From Flaccisagitta enflata (lineage: Eukaryota > Chaetognatha > Sagittoidea > Aphragmophora): a stretch of DNA of 64,000 nucleotides. Positions within the stretch are counted from its first letter, which is position 1. Every line of letters starts with the position of its first letter. The position numbers were made by a program, and so were the translations under genes. The stretch lies in NCBI GenBank assembly GCA_965153355.1, contig OZ231126.1, forward strand, positions 37,820,001-37,884,000, written 5' to 3'. The notes under the pieces were generated by a model. That model was not told where the DNA came from. It did not search any database and was given only the letters and a program-made list of their open reading frames with translations. Of the stretch, positions 11,263 through 24,854 are shown one piece after another.

Positions 11263-11561
11263 TGACGTTCTTAGAAATTTGAAAAAGTGTAAACGGGAAA
11301 CAGTAAGTATGAAGAATGATGACATTGGCAAGTCACATGCAGAGCTTTAAAAGCCTCAAGCGAACCCGTTAATTGGGCAAAGCTGATTAACATTTTCCTT
11401 TCTCGACGACAACATTAACCGTAAAAATATTTTCCTCAAACTGCAAATCATTCTCTGGCAAGTCAATTAAAAAGGCAATGGCATCACAGCGGCACTGAAG
11501 CAGCCGTGAGGGGGAAAGAAAGAGCTGCAGCCGAAGAAACAATAAAGCCTGCTCCATTCTC
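11263..11561. other. Unassigned spacer
   Basis: Unique sequence between two dispersed elements, nothing recognised. Confidence 0.55.
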
Positions 11562-11781
11562 TTTTTAGTCGCGTGCTACGCGACTCTACACCCCGCTATG
11601 TCGGTCCGTCGGTTGGTCGGTTGGTCGTTCGGTATGTCGGTTGGTCGGTCCCCTTTTTACTTTTTTGACGTTTTTGAGCTTTTTGAGCTTACGGCCCCTG
11701 CCCAGATGCCCTAGTGTCCTTCTCCAGCACTGCTCCTGCCCACCCGCACGCGACTAGGGTAGCCGTGTACTCAGCCTTGTT
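11562..11781 (-). mobile_element. Family A element, complete
   Basis: Top strand begins TTTTTAGTCGCGTGCTACGC (hairpin), then CTACACCCCGCTATGTCGG, a GGTC core, the CCCCTTTTTACTTTTTTGAC and TTTGAGCTTTTTGAGC segment, CACTGCTCCTGCCCACCC, GCACGCGACT and GTGTACTCAGCCTTGTT. The inner GCACGCGACT box is the inverted copy of the first hairpin arm. Confidence 0.93.
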
Positions 11782-11885
11782 ACTCTATCTCTGTCTACCT
11801 TTGTCAGTCTGTCTATCCATCTGTTTTTGAGATTGACTTTCTCTCAGTCTGTAAATTTGTCTGTCTAACTTTTTTTTCTGTCTCT

Positions 11886-12137
<252 letters not shown>

Positions 12138-12324
12138 TACCATTTGTTTTGTTTAGAGATATCAAAACAGCTTCCAAACCTTTTAGTGCACCATTCTGGA
12201 GGGGAGAAAAAACATTGAGAAGTGATGGAAAGGACAGCAGAACAGCAGAAGCGGGAGGCAAGGCAGACACTGAACGGAGAATGAGAGAAACCGGCCGTCT
12301 TAAGAACAAAGACGCAGGTATATG

Positions 12325-12326
<2 letters not shown>

Positions 12327-12406
<80 letters not shown>
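12327..12406. repeat. (CA)n microsatellite
   Basis: About 40 uninterrupted CA units. Confidence 0.97.
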
Positions 12407-12412
<6 letters not shown>

Positions 12413-12638
12413 ACCTGGGGACCTCGAGAGTACTACGTGTCCGACCGACGCATCTACCTACCTAAAAAGGTTCTTATTTTATTGAAGAAATGATGAATGA
12501 AGAGAAAAAGAGTATCCCATCGGTAAAACAGAGAAACAGAGAAAGCGCTCATTCTCTGTCGGCGCACATGGCGAAACTACGTGTAGAGAGCGAAGAAAAA
12601 AGACCAAAATAATGAGAAAAGGAGAAAAGAAGAGAAAG

Positions 12639-12643
<5 letters not shown>

Positions 12644-12715
<72 letters not shown>
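12644..12715. repeat. (GA)n microsatellite
   Basis: About 36 GA units. Confidence 0.97.
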
Positions 12716-12719
<4 letters not shown>

Positions 12720-12813
12720 CATCAATATCGCCAACCAGCTGTTCTCAGTTTTTAAAAGCAATTGACTTTTAGGAGGGAGGAAAAACTAACGACGACAAGG
12801 TTGTTGCTAGAAA

Positions 12814-12843
12814 AGATGATCATCATGATGATGATGATGCTGG

Positions 12844-12913
<70 letters not shown>

Positions 12914-12973
12914 AATGATAATGATGAAAACGATGACGATAATGATGACGATAATGATGACGATAATGATGAC

Positions 12974-13043
<70 letters not shown>

Positions 13044-13075
13044 TTGGTGGTGACGGTGATGGTGTTAGTGATGGA
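12814..13075. repeat. (GAT)n microsatellite
   Basis: Two long GATGAT blocks separated by four near-identical 12-15-bp units (GATAATGATGAC). The plus-strand translation is poly-Met and was not accepted as a gene. Confidence 0.96.
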
Positions 13076-13162
13076 ACCGTTTATGTTGTGTAAATCAGAA
13101 TTATTTGTAGTAAATAGTTACAACTTACACCGTTGCTAGTCATTCATGTTTGTATTATTTTG

Positions 13163-13325
13163 TTTTTAAGTTGCGCACCTGAAACTCCATAAGAAGCTTT
13201 TTCCGTCCATCTGTCGGTCCTCTAGTCTGTTGATGAGGTACAAGTTGATAAGTGTGCAAATTCGCATTTTTCCCCACGCCCCGCCGTCTGCAACGATACT
13301 GTAACTCCGGGGTACTGGTTTCAGG
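13163..13325 (-). mobile_element. Possible diverged family A/D relic
   Basis: TTTTTAAGTTGCGCACCTGA, then AAGCTTTTTCCGTCCATCTG and TCGGTC resemble the hairpin side and core of an A/D element. The far end is not recognisable. Weak similarity only. Confidence 0.35.
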
Positions 13326-13639
13326 AGTATTGCTCAAACTTAATTCAATTGTACTTGTACAACCTGTATTCAGAATTTGACCTGATTACGCTCCCTGTTA
13401 ATTCCATGTCTTATTGCCATCAACTGAAGCGTTATTCCATAAACATCCATGAGTATATCTGTGTTTGATTGTAACATGAAATGCTTGACATTGTAAGTGT
13501 AATTGAAAGATTGTAAGTATTACCGTGGTTCTGGTGAATGAAATGTGATTATTTCTAACGAGCGAGAGTACGACTTTCGTCAAATTTGGCAATCGTAAAT
13601 ATTTCAAGCGGAAAAAAGTAAAGTCTTTCGCTGATAAAT

Positions 13640-13720
13640 CACCGCCGGACGTCCGGCAGACCGACTGGCAGATCGACTGGCTGACCGGCTGACCGGCTGA
13701 CCACCGGCCGATTGACCGGA
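13640..13720. repeat. CCGACTGG tract with palindrome
   Basis: A perfect 14-bp palindrome GCCGGACGTCCGGC (13644-13657) is followed by CGACTGGC/GACCGGCT repeats. The layout of hairpin plus GACC-type core is like the A-D elements, but termini are not found. Confidence 0.7.
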
Positions 13721-13734
13721 TGTGGGAGATGACG

Positions 13735-13885
13735 GCCGTTGCCGTCGCCATCTTCGTCATCATCGTGGGTCCCTGGACGGCTTGTTGATTTCCATAGTCG
13801 CCATCGCCGCCGTTTTAGTCGTCGTAATCGTCTTCGTCGTCGTAATCGTCTCGTGGTGGTCTTCGTCATCGTCGTCGTCATCGTA
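13735..13885. repeat. Imperfect (GTC)n-rich tract
   Basis: GTCGTC, GTCGTAATC and TTCGTC units in a CpG-rich stretch; comparable to the cleaner GTC tract at 63309. Confidence 0.7.
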
Positions 13886-14025
13886 GTTGCCAGAAAATGG
13901 CGCGAAACGGAAAATGGAGTCGGACAGTGGGTGCGGTCGCCGGTGTTCGCCGGTGGTTGCCGGTTGTTGCCGGGCTCTTGCCGTCTGTCGTCCTGGGACA
14001 AAGGAAAACCACTCCTTCCATCTCT

Positions 14026-14281
<256 letters not shown>

Positions 14282-14465
14282 ATAAAAGGGTAGACTAAGA
14301 ACCAGGTAGTGAGATGGTCAGAGAACAAATGAATGATGGAAAAATGGAATGAATGAGTAGATGTATAGATGGAGGACCGATTCTTCGATTCTTGAACTGA
14401 CAAGGAACCGCTTCTGTCGAAAGTGAAGTGTCGAAGCAAATCTATCTGCGAAATAAATACCGTTT

Positions 14466-14706
14466 AAACAAGGCCGAACACCGGGCAATTGTGTAGTCGC
14501 TTGCAGGTGGGCAAGGGTAGTAATACAAATGGACGGGGGCGTGGATAGGCGGCGGCTGTAATGTGAGTGGGCGGGGGTAGTGGTGCTCAGCATTCGCCAC
14601 TTCGGCCGATTCTGCGTCAACCAAAAATTCTCTTTGCATGGACCTTCAAAGCTACAGACTTATACACCTACTGACACACCCTCTTGTAGAGTCGCCTTAC
14701 AAACGA
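14466..14706 (+). mobile_element. Family B element
   Basis: Begins AAACAAGGCCGAACACCGGG, then TGTAGTCGCTTGCAGGTGGG, TTCGGCCGATTCTGCGTCA, and ends CACACCCTCTTGTAGAGTCGC with a degraded distal hairpin arm. The 5' box AGTCGCTTG is the inverted copy of the distal arm (CAAGCGACT) of intact family B copies. Confidence 0.9.
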
Positions 14707-14839
14707 GAATAGCGAGAGGAACTAGAAGACGAGAAACAGACGCGATTGTGATCTAACTTGTTGGCTGGAAAAGAGAAAAAGACACAGGGAGCAAAAGTTT
14801 GAAGAAAGGGGAGAAAGCTGCAAAATGGGAAGAACTCGA

Positions 14840-15417
<578 letters not shown>

Positions 15418-15465
15418 TTTTGTTGTTTTTGTTGTTTTTGTTGTTTTTGTTGTTTTCGTTGTTCT
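15418..15465. repeat. 9-bp tandem repeat TTTTTGTTG
   Basis: Five units of a 9-bp repeat, the last with a C for T change. Confidence 0.9.
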
Positions 15466-15662
15466 TTTTTGCTCTTGTTGCCCTACTCAGGTAAAGGTGT
15501 TGATGGTTCCGATGAAAATAGGGAAAGATGACGCGAAGGAATCTATTTGTTTGTGTGAATTTGTTTGAAATAGACTCTCCCTTGTTACATTAATTGTCGA
15601 TCTATTTCTTCTACCATAAAGACGTGTCCATGAAGTTATTTGAATTGCTGCTGTTCTGTTCA

Positions 15663-15702
15663 TGTCTGTCCATCTGTCTGTCTGTCTCTGTCTCTCTATC
15701 TC

Positions 15703-15784
<82 letters not shown>

Positions 15785-15806
15785 TTTGTTTGTTTGTTTG
15801 TTTGTT

Positions 15807-15852
<46 letters not shown>

Positions 15853-15872
15853 TCTCTCTCTCTCTCTCTCTC
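15663..15872. repeat. Compound (TGTC)-(GT)-(GTTT)-(GT)-(TC) microsatellite
   Basis: Order on the top strand: TGTC, about 38 GT, eight GTTT, about 19 GT, about 11 TC. TC is again the 3' block of the pyrimidine strand. Confidence 0.95.
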
Positions 15873-16018
15873 GCCGTATTTCTTGCGCTTCCTCCTTCCC
15901 ATCACACCAGATCTGCATTCTCGTTTTTCTTAATTAACTTTGCATCTTTTTTCGGGAATTTCGTTTCCTCATAAATTATTTTCGCGTTCGCGAAAATCTT
16001 TTTTCTTTTTGCTTCTTG

Positions 16019-16049
16019 TCCGCGACGGAGTATCAATCCGACGCGGACT
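16019..16049. repeat. Short inverted repeat
   Basis: GTCCGCGACGGA and TCCGACGCGGAC pair at 11 of 12 positions around a 7-nt loop. Function unknown. Confidence 0.6.
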
Positions 16050-16200
16050 ATAATATGAGGCTGGTGGTTGTCATCGTCGTTGTTGTCATTGTCGTCCATA
16101 TTTTAGAAATGGGCAAACTTCTGAACTGCTTGACGGACTTGCTTTGGAGGGAAGTTGTGCCAGGGTCAGCCGCTTTACATCATATGCGGTTGATATGATC

Positions 16201-16930
16201 CGACCACCCCAACCATCCCAACTTTTCAACTAATTTTGTTGAAACTTGGTATGAAGTCTCTAAATGGAATGATTTGTGAAGATTTCAGCATGCTAACCGG
16301 TCAAACCACATACCATCCAACCAGCTAACTGGCCTTAAAGTAAAAAAAGTGCATAACTTAAGCATTTTTTCAACTGATTTGGTTGAAACTTGGTTCAGGA
16401 ACTCAAAATAAAAGGACTTAATGTATATATGTTATTTATAAAGATTCCAGCATTCTAACCACCCAAACTGGCCTACCACCCAACCAGCCTAATAGCCAAA
16501 TGAAAATGCCTATAACTTTGGTATGGAGACTCAAAATTGAAGAACTCAACATATTTATGTGATTTACAAAAATTTCAAGATGCTATCTGGTTAAACCGGC
16601 CTAGCACCCAAGTGATGAAGGTGTCACAACCAATTTGGTTGAAATTTGGGGTAGAGTCTTCAAATGGAAGGATTTAACATATATTGCTGGTTTTTTTTTT
16701 GTGAATTCAGCTTGTTGACTGGTCAAACTGGCCTACCACCCTTTTGGCTCTTCAGCCTAAATGTAAAAATGTGCATAACATTGGCCTCATCCGATTAAGT
16801 GAGAAGATGGTGTTGAGTCTCTAGATAGAGACATTTCACATAAGCTTTAGTTTTATGAAGATTTCAACATATTCATTGGCCAAACAAGCTTACCACCCAT
16901 TCTTACAATGCTATTTCATGTTGTTTTATA
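16201..16930. repeat. Complex satellite, unit about 140-155 bp, about five units
   Basis: Diverged units share TTTGGTTGAAACTTGG, GGATTTAACATATAT, GAAGATTTCAGCATGCT, CAAACTGGCCTACCACCC and AAAATGTGCATAAC. Unit starts are near 16225, 16366, 16510, 16630 and 16780. Confidence 0.82.
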
Positions 16931-16945
16931 TTATCAAACAACATG

Positions 16946-17182
16946 AAATTGATAATGCCATTTGACAATTCCGTTTGACAATGCTGTTTGACAAAGACGT
17001 TTGACAATCCTGTTTGACTAGTCGATTTGACTATGCAGTTTGACTACGCTATTTTACTACACATTTTGACAACGCAGTTTGACAATGCCATTTGACAATA
17101 TTATTTTACTATGCCATTTAACTACACTACTTTACTACACTGTTTAACTACACCAATTGACTACGCCATTTAACTACGCCGT
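16946..17182. repeat. Minisatellite, 12-15-bp unit CATTTGACAATGC
   Basis: About 18 units of the type (C/G)(A/T)(T/G)TTGACAATGC passing into TTTAACTACGCC variants toward the right. It begins directly where the 150-bp satellite stops. Confidence 0.88.
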
Positions 17183-17960
17183 CGCGGACCCCTACTTTTT
17201 TCAGCTTTTTTTTATGCTTCTTCTGCATTTTCTTATCCAGGTTTTTCAAAAATTTAAACATCTTTTTATCCGGGACTGCACCGTTCCCCATCGCTTCTGT
17301 TAAAGTTTTAAAGCGTGATTCTCCTATTCTTGTTTTTCTTTTTCTTTTTGCTCTTCCTTCTATTGCCCTTCCTGTTCTACTTCCTCCAACTCTCCTTGTT
17401 ACTTTTTTCCCCTTGTTCTTGTTCTTGTTCTTGTTCTTGTTCTTGCTCTTGTTGAGGTTCTTCTTCTTTTTCGTCTTTCTCGTCTTCTTCTTGGTCTTTC
17501 TCTTTTTCTTCTTCTTGTTGTTATTCCTCTTGTTCTTGTTGTTCTTGGTCTTCTTCTTCCTTTTCTTTTTTTCCCTTTTCTTTTTCTAATTCCTTTTGTT
17601 TTGCTTAGCTTTTTTCTGTTTTCTTTCCTTCTTTTTTTTCAAAAACAATTTTCTGTTTTTCCTTTTCATCATGTGCTCTTTCACTTACTTTGTTTTTCTT
17701 CATCACCTCCTCTTCCCTTGTTCCTTCTTGTTGTCTTATTTTTTTTTGTTTATCACTTCTCTCTTTCTTCCTCTCCTTCATCACATTCTTCATCATCTTC
17801 CATCTCATCTCTCTTGCTCCATCTTCTTCCTCCTTTTCATCTTCTTCATTAAGCGGCAAAAATATCGCGGAAGGACTGAATGAGAATACATCAAGGATGA
17901 TGAAAAAGTAGGAAGCGGCATCAGGAGAAAAAAGTAATAATGATAAGGAGAAAGTCATCC
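17183..17960. other. Pyrimidine-rich spacer with TTGTTC hexamers
   Basis: CT-rich sequence, including about seven TTGTTC units at 17405-17460 and TTCTTC/CATCAC stretches to 17850. Frames on either strand are low complexity. Confidence 0.7.
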
Positions 17961-18484
17961 AAAGATCAAACACTGTCAGCGGTACCTGATGCCCTGCTTT
18001 GATCAAGTGATCAAGTAAAGAAGTAGAGTGAGAGCAGGGCAGTGGCCCTTAAGTTAAGAGCCAATATTCTGTAGAAAACTGGGGTGAATTTCCAGACGTC
18101 CTGAGAGGCTGTTTTTCAGGTCTCAGACAACCAATTTAAGTCATTGAAGGCATATTAGGGGCCTGGAGCAAAGATGTGAGATCTTGGTGCAGATTTGAGG
18201 TTTGGCACACAGACATGAGGCCTGGAGGTTAAATATGAGTCATGCAGGGCTGATTTAAAGCCTGGGGGACTGACTGGGGGGCTAATTTGATGCTCAATAG
18301 GGATTTTTTCTTACGCCTGAGAGAGCTGATTTGAGGGGTGGGAGAGCAAAGATCAGGGCTGCGAGTGCTGATTTAAGGCCTCAATGGTCAATGGGGGGAT
18401 GGAAGGATGGAAGGATGGAAGGATGGCAGAAAGAATGAAAGGACAGACGTCTGGAAATCCTTCATGGGCCGCTGCCTAAAAAGC
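17960..18484 (+). mobile_element. Family E element with degenerate minisatellite core
   Basis: Left end AACACTGTCAGCGGTACCTG then GCCC. The core has about a dozen diverged 21-30-bp units with GGCCTGGAGG or GCTGATTT. Right end ATGGGCCGCTGCCTAAAAAG, shared with 42660 and 44938. A GGAT(GGAA) tract lies just before the right end. Confidence 0.75.
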
Positions 18485-18688
18485 GTTCCTCTTGGAACCA
18501 TATCTCTTATCTTATCTTATTCATACACAGATATTTTAGAGTTTTATCAATTTTTGTGATAAAGTTTTTTTCCGGTGATAAAGTACGGCGTGATGAAAAG
18601 TTGTTTAGGGCCAAATTTACCTCGTTATTGTCCTGTAGCCACCCTTTCGCAACGCTGCGTCACTATTCCCTCTTGTTCTACCCCCCCT

Positions 18689-18689
18689 C

Positions 18690-18785
<96 letters not shown>
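18689..18785. repeat. (TTTC)n-(TC)n compound microsatellite
   Basis: About nine TTTC units then about 29 TC units. Confidence 0.96.
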
Positions 18786-18788
<3 letters not shown>

Positions 18789-20063
18789 CTCCTTTTCCTC
18801 CACAAACACATTTTCCTCTCTCTTTTTGATTCTTGAAATAAATTTTTATTCCTTCTGAATTTGGAATGATGAATTAGTCATAGAAAGGGAAGCGATTCAC
18901 TTTGTTTACCCAAATTTCAAACCAAAAACCGGAATTTATAGCAAAATCCATTAAGCCTCAGTCAGAGATGCCGAGTATGAAAAGGTCTGTTGGAAACGGT
19001 CGCCCGATCCATCTCCAGGGCTTCAGTGGTGTTTACAATTCTTGTTCATTCAACTTATGTCCTAGAGGAAACATAACCCAATAGTCAAAATCGAATCCAC
19101 TCCAACTGCTTATAAAGAGAGAGCAGAAAATACAAAGCAAACTATAAGATTTTTATTGCTGTCCTTGTAAAGAAACAACTCAGACTATCTTTTCTGCAAT
19201 TATTCTTAATAGTGGAAAGGACCATTTGACGTAATTTAGCAGTGTTGTTCATTTTGGTAAGGAATATCAGGCCAAGTACAAAACGGAAAAAAAATTGCAA
19301 TGCCAATACAGCAGGGTGTTTTTTTTTTTTTGAAACTCAAGTAGTGAAATTCCATTGTTGAAAATCTCAACCTTTTAGGCCCCTCACGATGAAATTATTA
19401 GGGAAAAATTCAAAAACATTCAACAACATTGATTTATCAATGAAATATGTAGTGGACTCAGTCAGTTGGTCACCTGTTTCCAAATGTTGGTCCATTTCCA
19501 TCTGTCTTCCCCGCGCTTACATGTGGGTATTGGTGATTGTACATTTTCAGTCTTACAATGTGTTTGTTTGGTTTCTCTTAGTACAACTTTCCCCTGTCTG
19601 TGACTATCTCGGCGTGCATTCTTTCCTGCTTTCCGTCTGCTTCCACATCGACTGTCATTGTAGTTCACTCTCTGTACCTGAACTATTTCAACGAGAAGGT
19701 AAAGTGCAAGAAAAGTCTTGCTTGCGCAGAGAAATTCAAGAATGGTGAAAATTGACTTAAAAAGATTCTCTTATTCCATTTTTTTTACCAGAGAAGAGGC
19801 TGCGCCACTCGCTTCTTGGCTGGCAGTTGCAATTGTGGAAAATTGTAACCCTCTTACCATATCCATATTTTGTTTCTTTTTTTTTATATATCATTTTTTT
19901 TTCTTTTTCGTATTCAACCTCTTTTTCCTTTTCACTTTTTTCTTTCTCTTCCTCACTTCAAACCTAGCAAATCGTGACAAACGCTTGAAAGTGTGCCAAT
20001 GAAAACAGTTTTTACGATAAACAAATGTTAAAGTCAAGGAACTACCAAAGGAAGCCGGCCCCA
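18786..20063. other. Unassigned spacer
   Basis: Unique AT-rich sequence with T runs. No recognised gene or repeat. A 119-codon frame starting at 19389 has no family features. Confidence 0.5.
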
Positions 20064-20276
20064 ATGGCGAAAAAAGAAATGATTTGTTTCGCTGGTCATG
20101 ATCATGACGGGGGTGTCAGAATTGTTTTCCTTAACCGACATACGGAGAAATTATTGAACAATAGTCCTCAGTCTCACTTTTTACTAAAATACAATATATC
20201 TCTCATTGATCCTTTTCAGAATTTGACTTGGCTCATGACCGCTCGTGATCAAAAACAAAATGCGTCTAGAAAGTGA
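20064..20276 (+). CDS. Unassigned 70-residue open frame, weak candidate
   Basis: The ATG at 20064 has a favourable context (GGCCCCAATGGCG). The frame, which begins MAKKEMICFAGHDHDGG, has balanced composition, is not derived from a simple repeat, and ends at TGA at 20276. I recognise no domain and see no signal peptide. It could be a short gene, one exon or a chance frame; its mixed composition is the only positive evidence. Confidence 0.18.
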   Translation: MAKKEMICFAGHDHDGGVRIVFLNRHTEKLLNNSPQSHFLLKYNISLIDPFQNLTWLMTARDQKQNASRK

Positions 20277-20630
20277 ACTGTTTGCCGCAAAAACGACGAC
20301 GGAACAGCTTGCAAGATAAAGTTGCGGAAAAAAAGACATTTTTAACACAAGGTAAATTAGTTTTGTCCCCGACAATCAGTTTTTTGTCGGTGTCTATGAA
20401 GTAGCAGTGATACGTAGTCCATTCGTTTGTTCGTTTGTCCATTTGTTCACTTATTTGGTTGTTCGTTTGTTCGTTTTTTTCATTTCTTCGTTTGTTCATT
20501 TCTTCGTCAGCTTCAAACCTCCAAACAGTTTTGAACCAAACTTTTCGTTTCTTATTCAGTCTTTGTCTGTCTGTCTTAGTGTTTGTGTATGCGGCTTATC
20601 TATCTCCCTATTTCCCTGGATCCCCGTCTC

Positions 20631-20637
<7 letters not shown>

Positions 20638-20703
<66 letters not shown>
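20638..20703. repeat. (TC)n microsatellite
   Basis: About 33 TC units, preceded by imperfect TGTC units near 20565. Confidence 0.97.
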
Positions 20704-20707
<4 letters not shown>

Positions 20708-21267
20708 CTTTACTTTTTTGGCGGTCGTTGGCGAAAGTGGGGAGAGACTAGAGAGAGCCTAGCAAGAGAACGGTATTTACTCATTTTCGCAAAAAGGTTT
20801 TCGACGCATTAGTTTTCTTAAGCACAGCTGATTCTCGTCTATGAAGAGAACTGAGACGAGGAGAAAATTTTTTTTATTATTCTCCCTTATTTTTTTTTCT
20901 TTTGTTAAACGCATTAGTAAAAACCATTCCCGATGTCATTATTACACAGACAGCGCTTTTAAAATGAAATGGTAAGCCATTTAGTCACCAAGCGATGCCT
21001 TTGTCGCCTGCTTTCAACAATCTGCGACATGCGCATACAAATTGGAAACAGGTTTTATTCAGGCGCTACAAATCAGAATCGAGATATCTTTTTGGCAGAG
21101 ATACTGGCGCAGGGAATTGAAATTGCGAGACATTTTAATTGGCTTCTACCATCTTACCACCTGGAATGAAGCATAGACTTTAGATGAATGTTTCAAATAA
21201 AGCTACAACAACCCGATTGGTCCTATCTTAGAGGGTTTTGTTTAACTCTTTCAAAGGAGGCCAAATG
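20704..21267. other. Unassigned spacer
   Basis: Unique AT-rich sequence. Nothing recognised. Confidence 0.55.
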
Positions 21268-21523
21268 TTTTTAGTCGCGTGCTACGCGACTCTATAAGCC
21301 ACTTTCTGGTCGGTCCGTCGGTCCGTCCGTTGGACCGTCACAAAATCGATTCAAAAGCTTTTTATCACATTTTGTATGGCTCTTAATGGTAGAGAGGAGA
21401 CTTGGAAGAGTTTTCAGCCATTTCTAATGTCTTTAGAAAAAATCGTTTGTCTGTCTGTCTTTCTGTTTGTTTTTTTTGGAAGAGCCGACGCACGCGACTA
21501 AGGTCTACGGTCTAAGACCTTTT
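21268..21523 (-). mobile_element. Family D element, complete
   Basis: Top strand TTTTTAGTCGCGTGCTACGC, CTCTATAAGCCACTTTCTGG, TCCGTCGGTCCGTCC core, GTCACAAAATCGATT, a TCTG segment, GAGCCGACGCACGCGACTA, then AGGTCTACGGTCTAAGACCTT. The box GCACGCGACT inverts the outer hairpin arm. Confidence 0.9.
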
Positions 21524-21671
21524 GAAGAGTAGCACTCTTTGAAAGCTTTTTACGGTGTCCGTTGTATTTATCAGCATGATAGCTTAATACGCCGTTTGAG
21601 TCATGATATTGGGAAAAACAAAGCGCCTTTGAAAAATTCCACAGTTGAGATGGTTACGCAGAATGTGCGTA

Positions 21672-22117
21672 CAGCGGGATCTCGGTATTACGGTCTCAGT
21701 GAGACTGGATGATTTCACCATAAAAGAGGGGTAGCACTGTTATCATTACACTTATAAATCATTGTATTATGATATAAAGAAATATTATATGTTTTATAAA
21801 AAGAAAATGCTTACAAGAAATTAAAATGTATTTCTTGATACTGGTTTTTGAACATTTTCTCAATGAATAATTTTTCAAAGTAAGTTTTTCATTATCTTCT
21901 CAAAGCTTCATTTTGTAATCAAACAAAGCAATACACCTTTATTGAAGGCAAATTTAATAAAAGGGCCCCAAACATTTGAATAGGTGAGTCACTATTTAGA
22001 GAGGCTGCTAACAAGGGATATTTCAACATAATAAAAACCTGAATAATTTTTGAGCTTCGATATCTTGTCCTTTAAAGGCACCTTTAAAGGCGTTGTTATG
22101 GAGACGGGGTACCGCTG
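21672..22117. mobile_element. MITE, pogo-like, TA target duplication
   Basis: Left end CAGCGGGATCTCGGTATTAC; right end inverted CAGCGGTACCCCGTCTCC. TA flanks at 21670-21671 and 22118-22119. Interior AT-rich, no transposase. Confidence 0.72.
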
Positions 22118-23095
<978 letters not shown>

Positions 23096-23486
23096 AGGCA
23101 ATGACACACAGAAAGAAAAAAATAATGCAAGAAAGCAAGAATAATAGAGGGATATAATAATAAAAAGATAGAAAGAAATAGAAATAAGGATAGAAACTAA
23201 AACAACTGAAAAAGTGGAAAAAATTGGAGGTAAAGATCGAAAGAGACTGTGGCAGTATAGCAGAACGAGACAGAAGTCACGAGACAAAAAAGGGAGAGAG
23301 ATAGAAAAAAAAACCAGAGAATCTTTTTAAAAGTAGGGAACCAAAAAAGGAAAGAAAAAGATGAAAAGCTGAATGGAACGTTCAGAAATGAGGAGTGAAT
23401 GGAAGGAAGAATGGGAAAGTTAGGGAGATAAAAGGTTCTGGGGGAAGGTTTCGGAGTTTTAGAAAAGGACAAAAAAGAAAAAAAAA

Positions 23487-23697
23487 CGCGGGTTCACAAT
23501 ATCGTTGTGGACGGGTGGGCAGGGACATCCCACCCCCATCCACACCCCAACTCCCTCCACTCACATGCACAAAAAGCATCTAAAACGCTCGTTTACACTC
23601 TTTTCGACTCGTGTTCACAGATCAACGGACGGACCAATGGACGGACGGACCGACGGACAAAGCCTCTTATAGAGTTACGTGTCCGCAACTGAAAAGG
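23487..23697 (+). mobile_element. Family A element, degenerate
   Basis: GTGGACGGGTGGGCAGGGAC near the left, GGACGGACCGACGGAC core, CCTCTTATAGAGTTACGTGT and CCGCAACTGAAAAGG at the right. The hairpin is GAGTTACGTGTCCGCAACT, with paired changes away from GTCGCG on one side only. The left terminus is not clear. Confidence 0.7.
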
Positions 23698-23809
23698 GGT
23701 GTAAAGCTCTGTTATCAACTTAAAATCATGGATTTTGGATGGGAAATCACACCTAAATCACACCTAAATCTTTCAACTTTATGGTGCCGCCCCCACTTCA
23801 TTCTATAAT

Positions 23810-24012
23810 AACAAGGCCGGATACACGGCTATCCAAGTCGCGTGCGGGTGAGCAGGGGGTGTATTCGAGGTCACTTGATCACTTTGGCAGGAGCAGTGAG
23901 GCCAAACACCGTAAAAAACAAAGTGTGACCGACGAACCGATGGACGGACCGACGGATAGACCAACGGACGGACCGACAAAGTGGGGTGCGGAGTCGCGTA
24001 GAACGCGACTAA
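23810..24012 (+). mobile_element. Family A element, complete
   Basis: AACAAGGCCGGATACACGGC at the left, AAGTCGCGTGCGGGTGAGCA, GACCGACGG core, GGGGTGCGGAGTCGCGTAGA and ACGCGACTAA at the right. Its last bases abut the 845-bp repeat at 24010. Confidence 0.93.
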
Positions 24013-24854
24013 TCGGGAAAAAAGTCGAAGTTAGTCTTCGACTTTTTGACATATTCGAGAGAAAAAGGGTTTTCATTTTCTTATGAGAAAGTTGTGCATC
24101 TCTTCCGGCTGATTGTGGCCTCCAATGAAATTGATAGGGTAAGTAAATTTGATAATTCTCTTTCATTTGGCGCCAAGCAGAATGCTCTACGACAAATATT
24201 TTTCGCGCTATGATTTTTTAAAGATTTATTTACAAAAATTGCAAATTGATTTTTTTTTTATTTTTTATGATTTTAAGTAGGATCAATAAAAAAGTGTATT
24301 TATGTTTGTTTGAGCATGCAAATACAAGAAAACATGTTTATGAGCATAGCTGCTCATCTCTTAGGGTGTTTTTGAGCAGTCTAGCTCATTTAGCTCATTT
24401 AGCTCATTTTGCTCCGTCTTTTTTTCTGATTTCAAATGCAATAAATGAATAAATATTTTGTTACATGTTTAAGCAAGCAGATACAAAAAAGTATGTCAGT
24501 GAGCTCAGTTGCTTATTTGCGAGGGTGTTTTTATGTATTCTAGCTCACTTGGCTCATTTAGCTCAGTCTTTTTTTCTGATCTTTAATGGGATAAATACAT
24601 AAATGCAAATACAAGAAAGCATGTCAGTGAGCATAGCTGGTTGTGTGGTTGAATGATTTTGAGCATTTTAGCTCATCCAGCTCATTTGGCTCAGTTCTAT
24701 ATTTTTCGGATTAACAGTGCAACCAATACATGCAAGTGCTCTTGATTTGATCTAACAAATAGAAAGATTTGCAGTGACTGAAAACAAAAGCTTGGTGAAA
24801 AGTGACCAACGCTTACGACTTTTTTCCTCACGGCGACAGCTGCCATTACTGGTA
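24010..24854 (+). repeat. 845-bp dispersed repeat, copy 1
   Basis: About 85-90 percent similar by eye to 35169-36008. It opens with TAATCGGG and a hairpin of two 12-bp arms (AAAAAGTCGAAG / CTTCGACTTTTT, 24019-24047) around a 5-nt loop. The middle holds three diverged units of about 130-160 bp (GCAAATACAA, CATGTCAGTGAGC, TAGCTCATTTAGCTCATTT) starting near 24312, 24473 and 24602. It closes with CTTTTTTCCTCACGGCGACAG. GGTAAGTAA near 24136 resembles a splice donor, but no exon is apparent. Confidence 0.9.

Noticed and set aside
24136-24840. Intron in the 845-bp repeat (GGTAAGTAA donor, CTCACGGCGACAG acceptor)
   Set aside because: The flanking sequence is not open in a shared frame and both copies are equally non-coding, so the match is probably chance.
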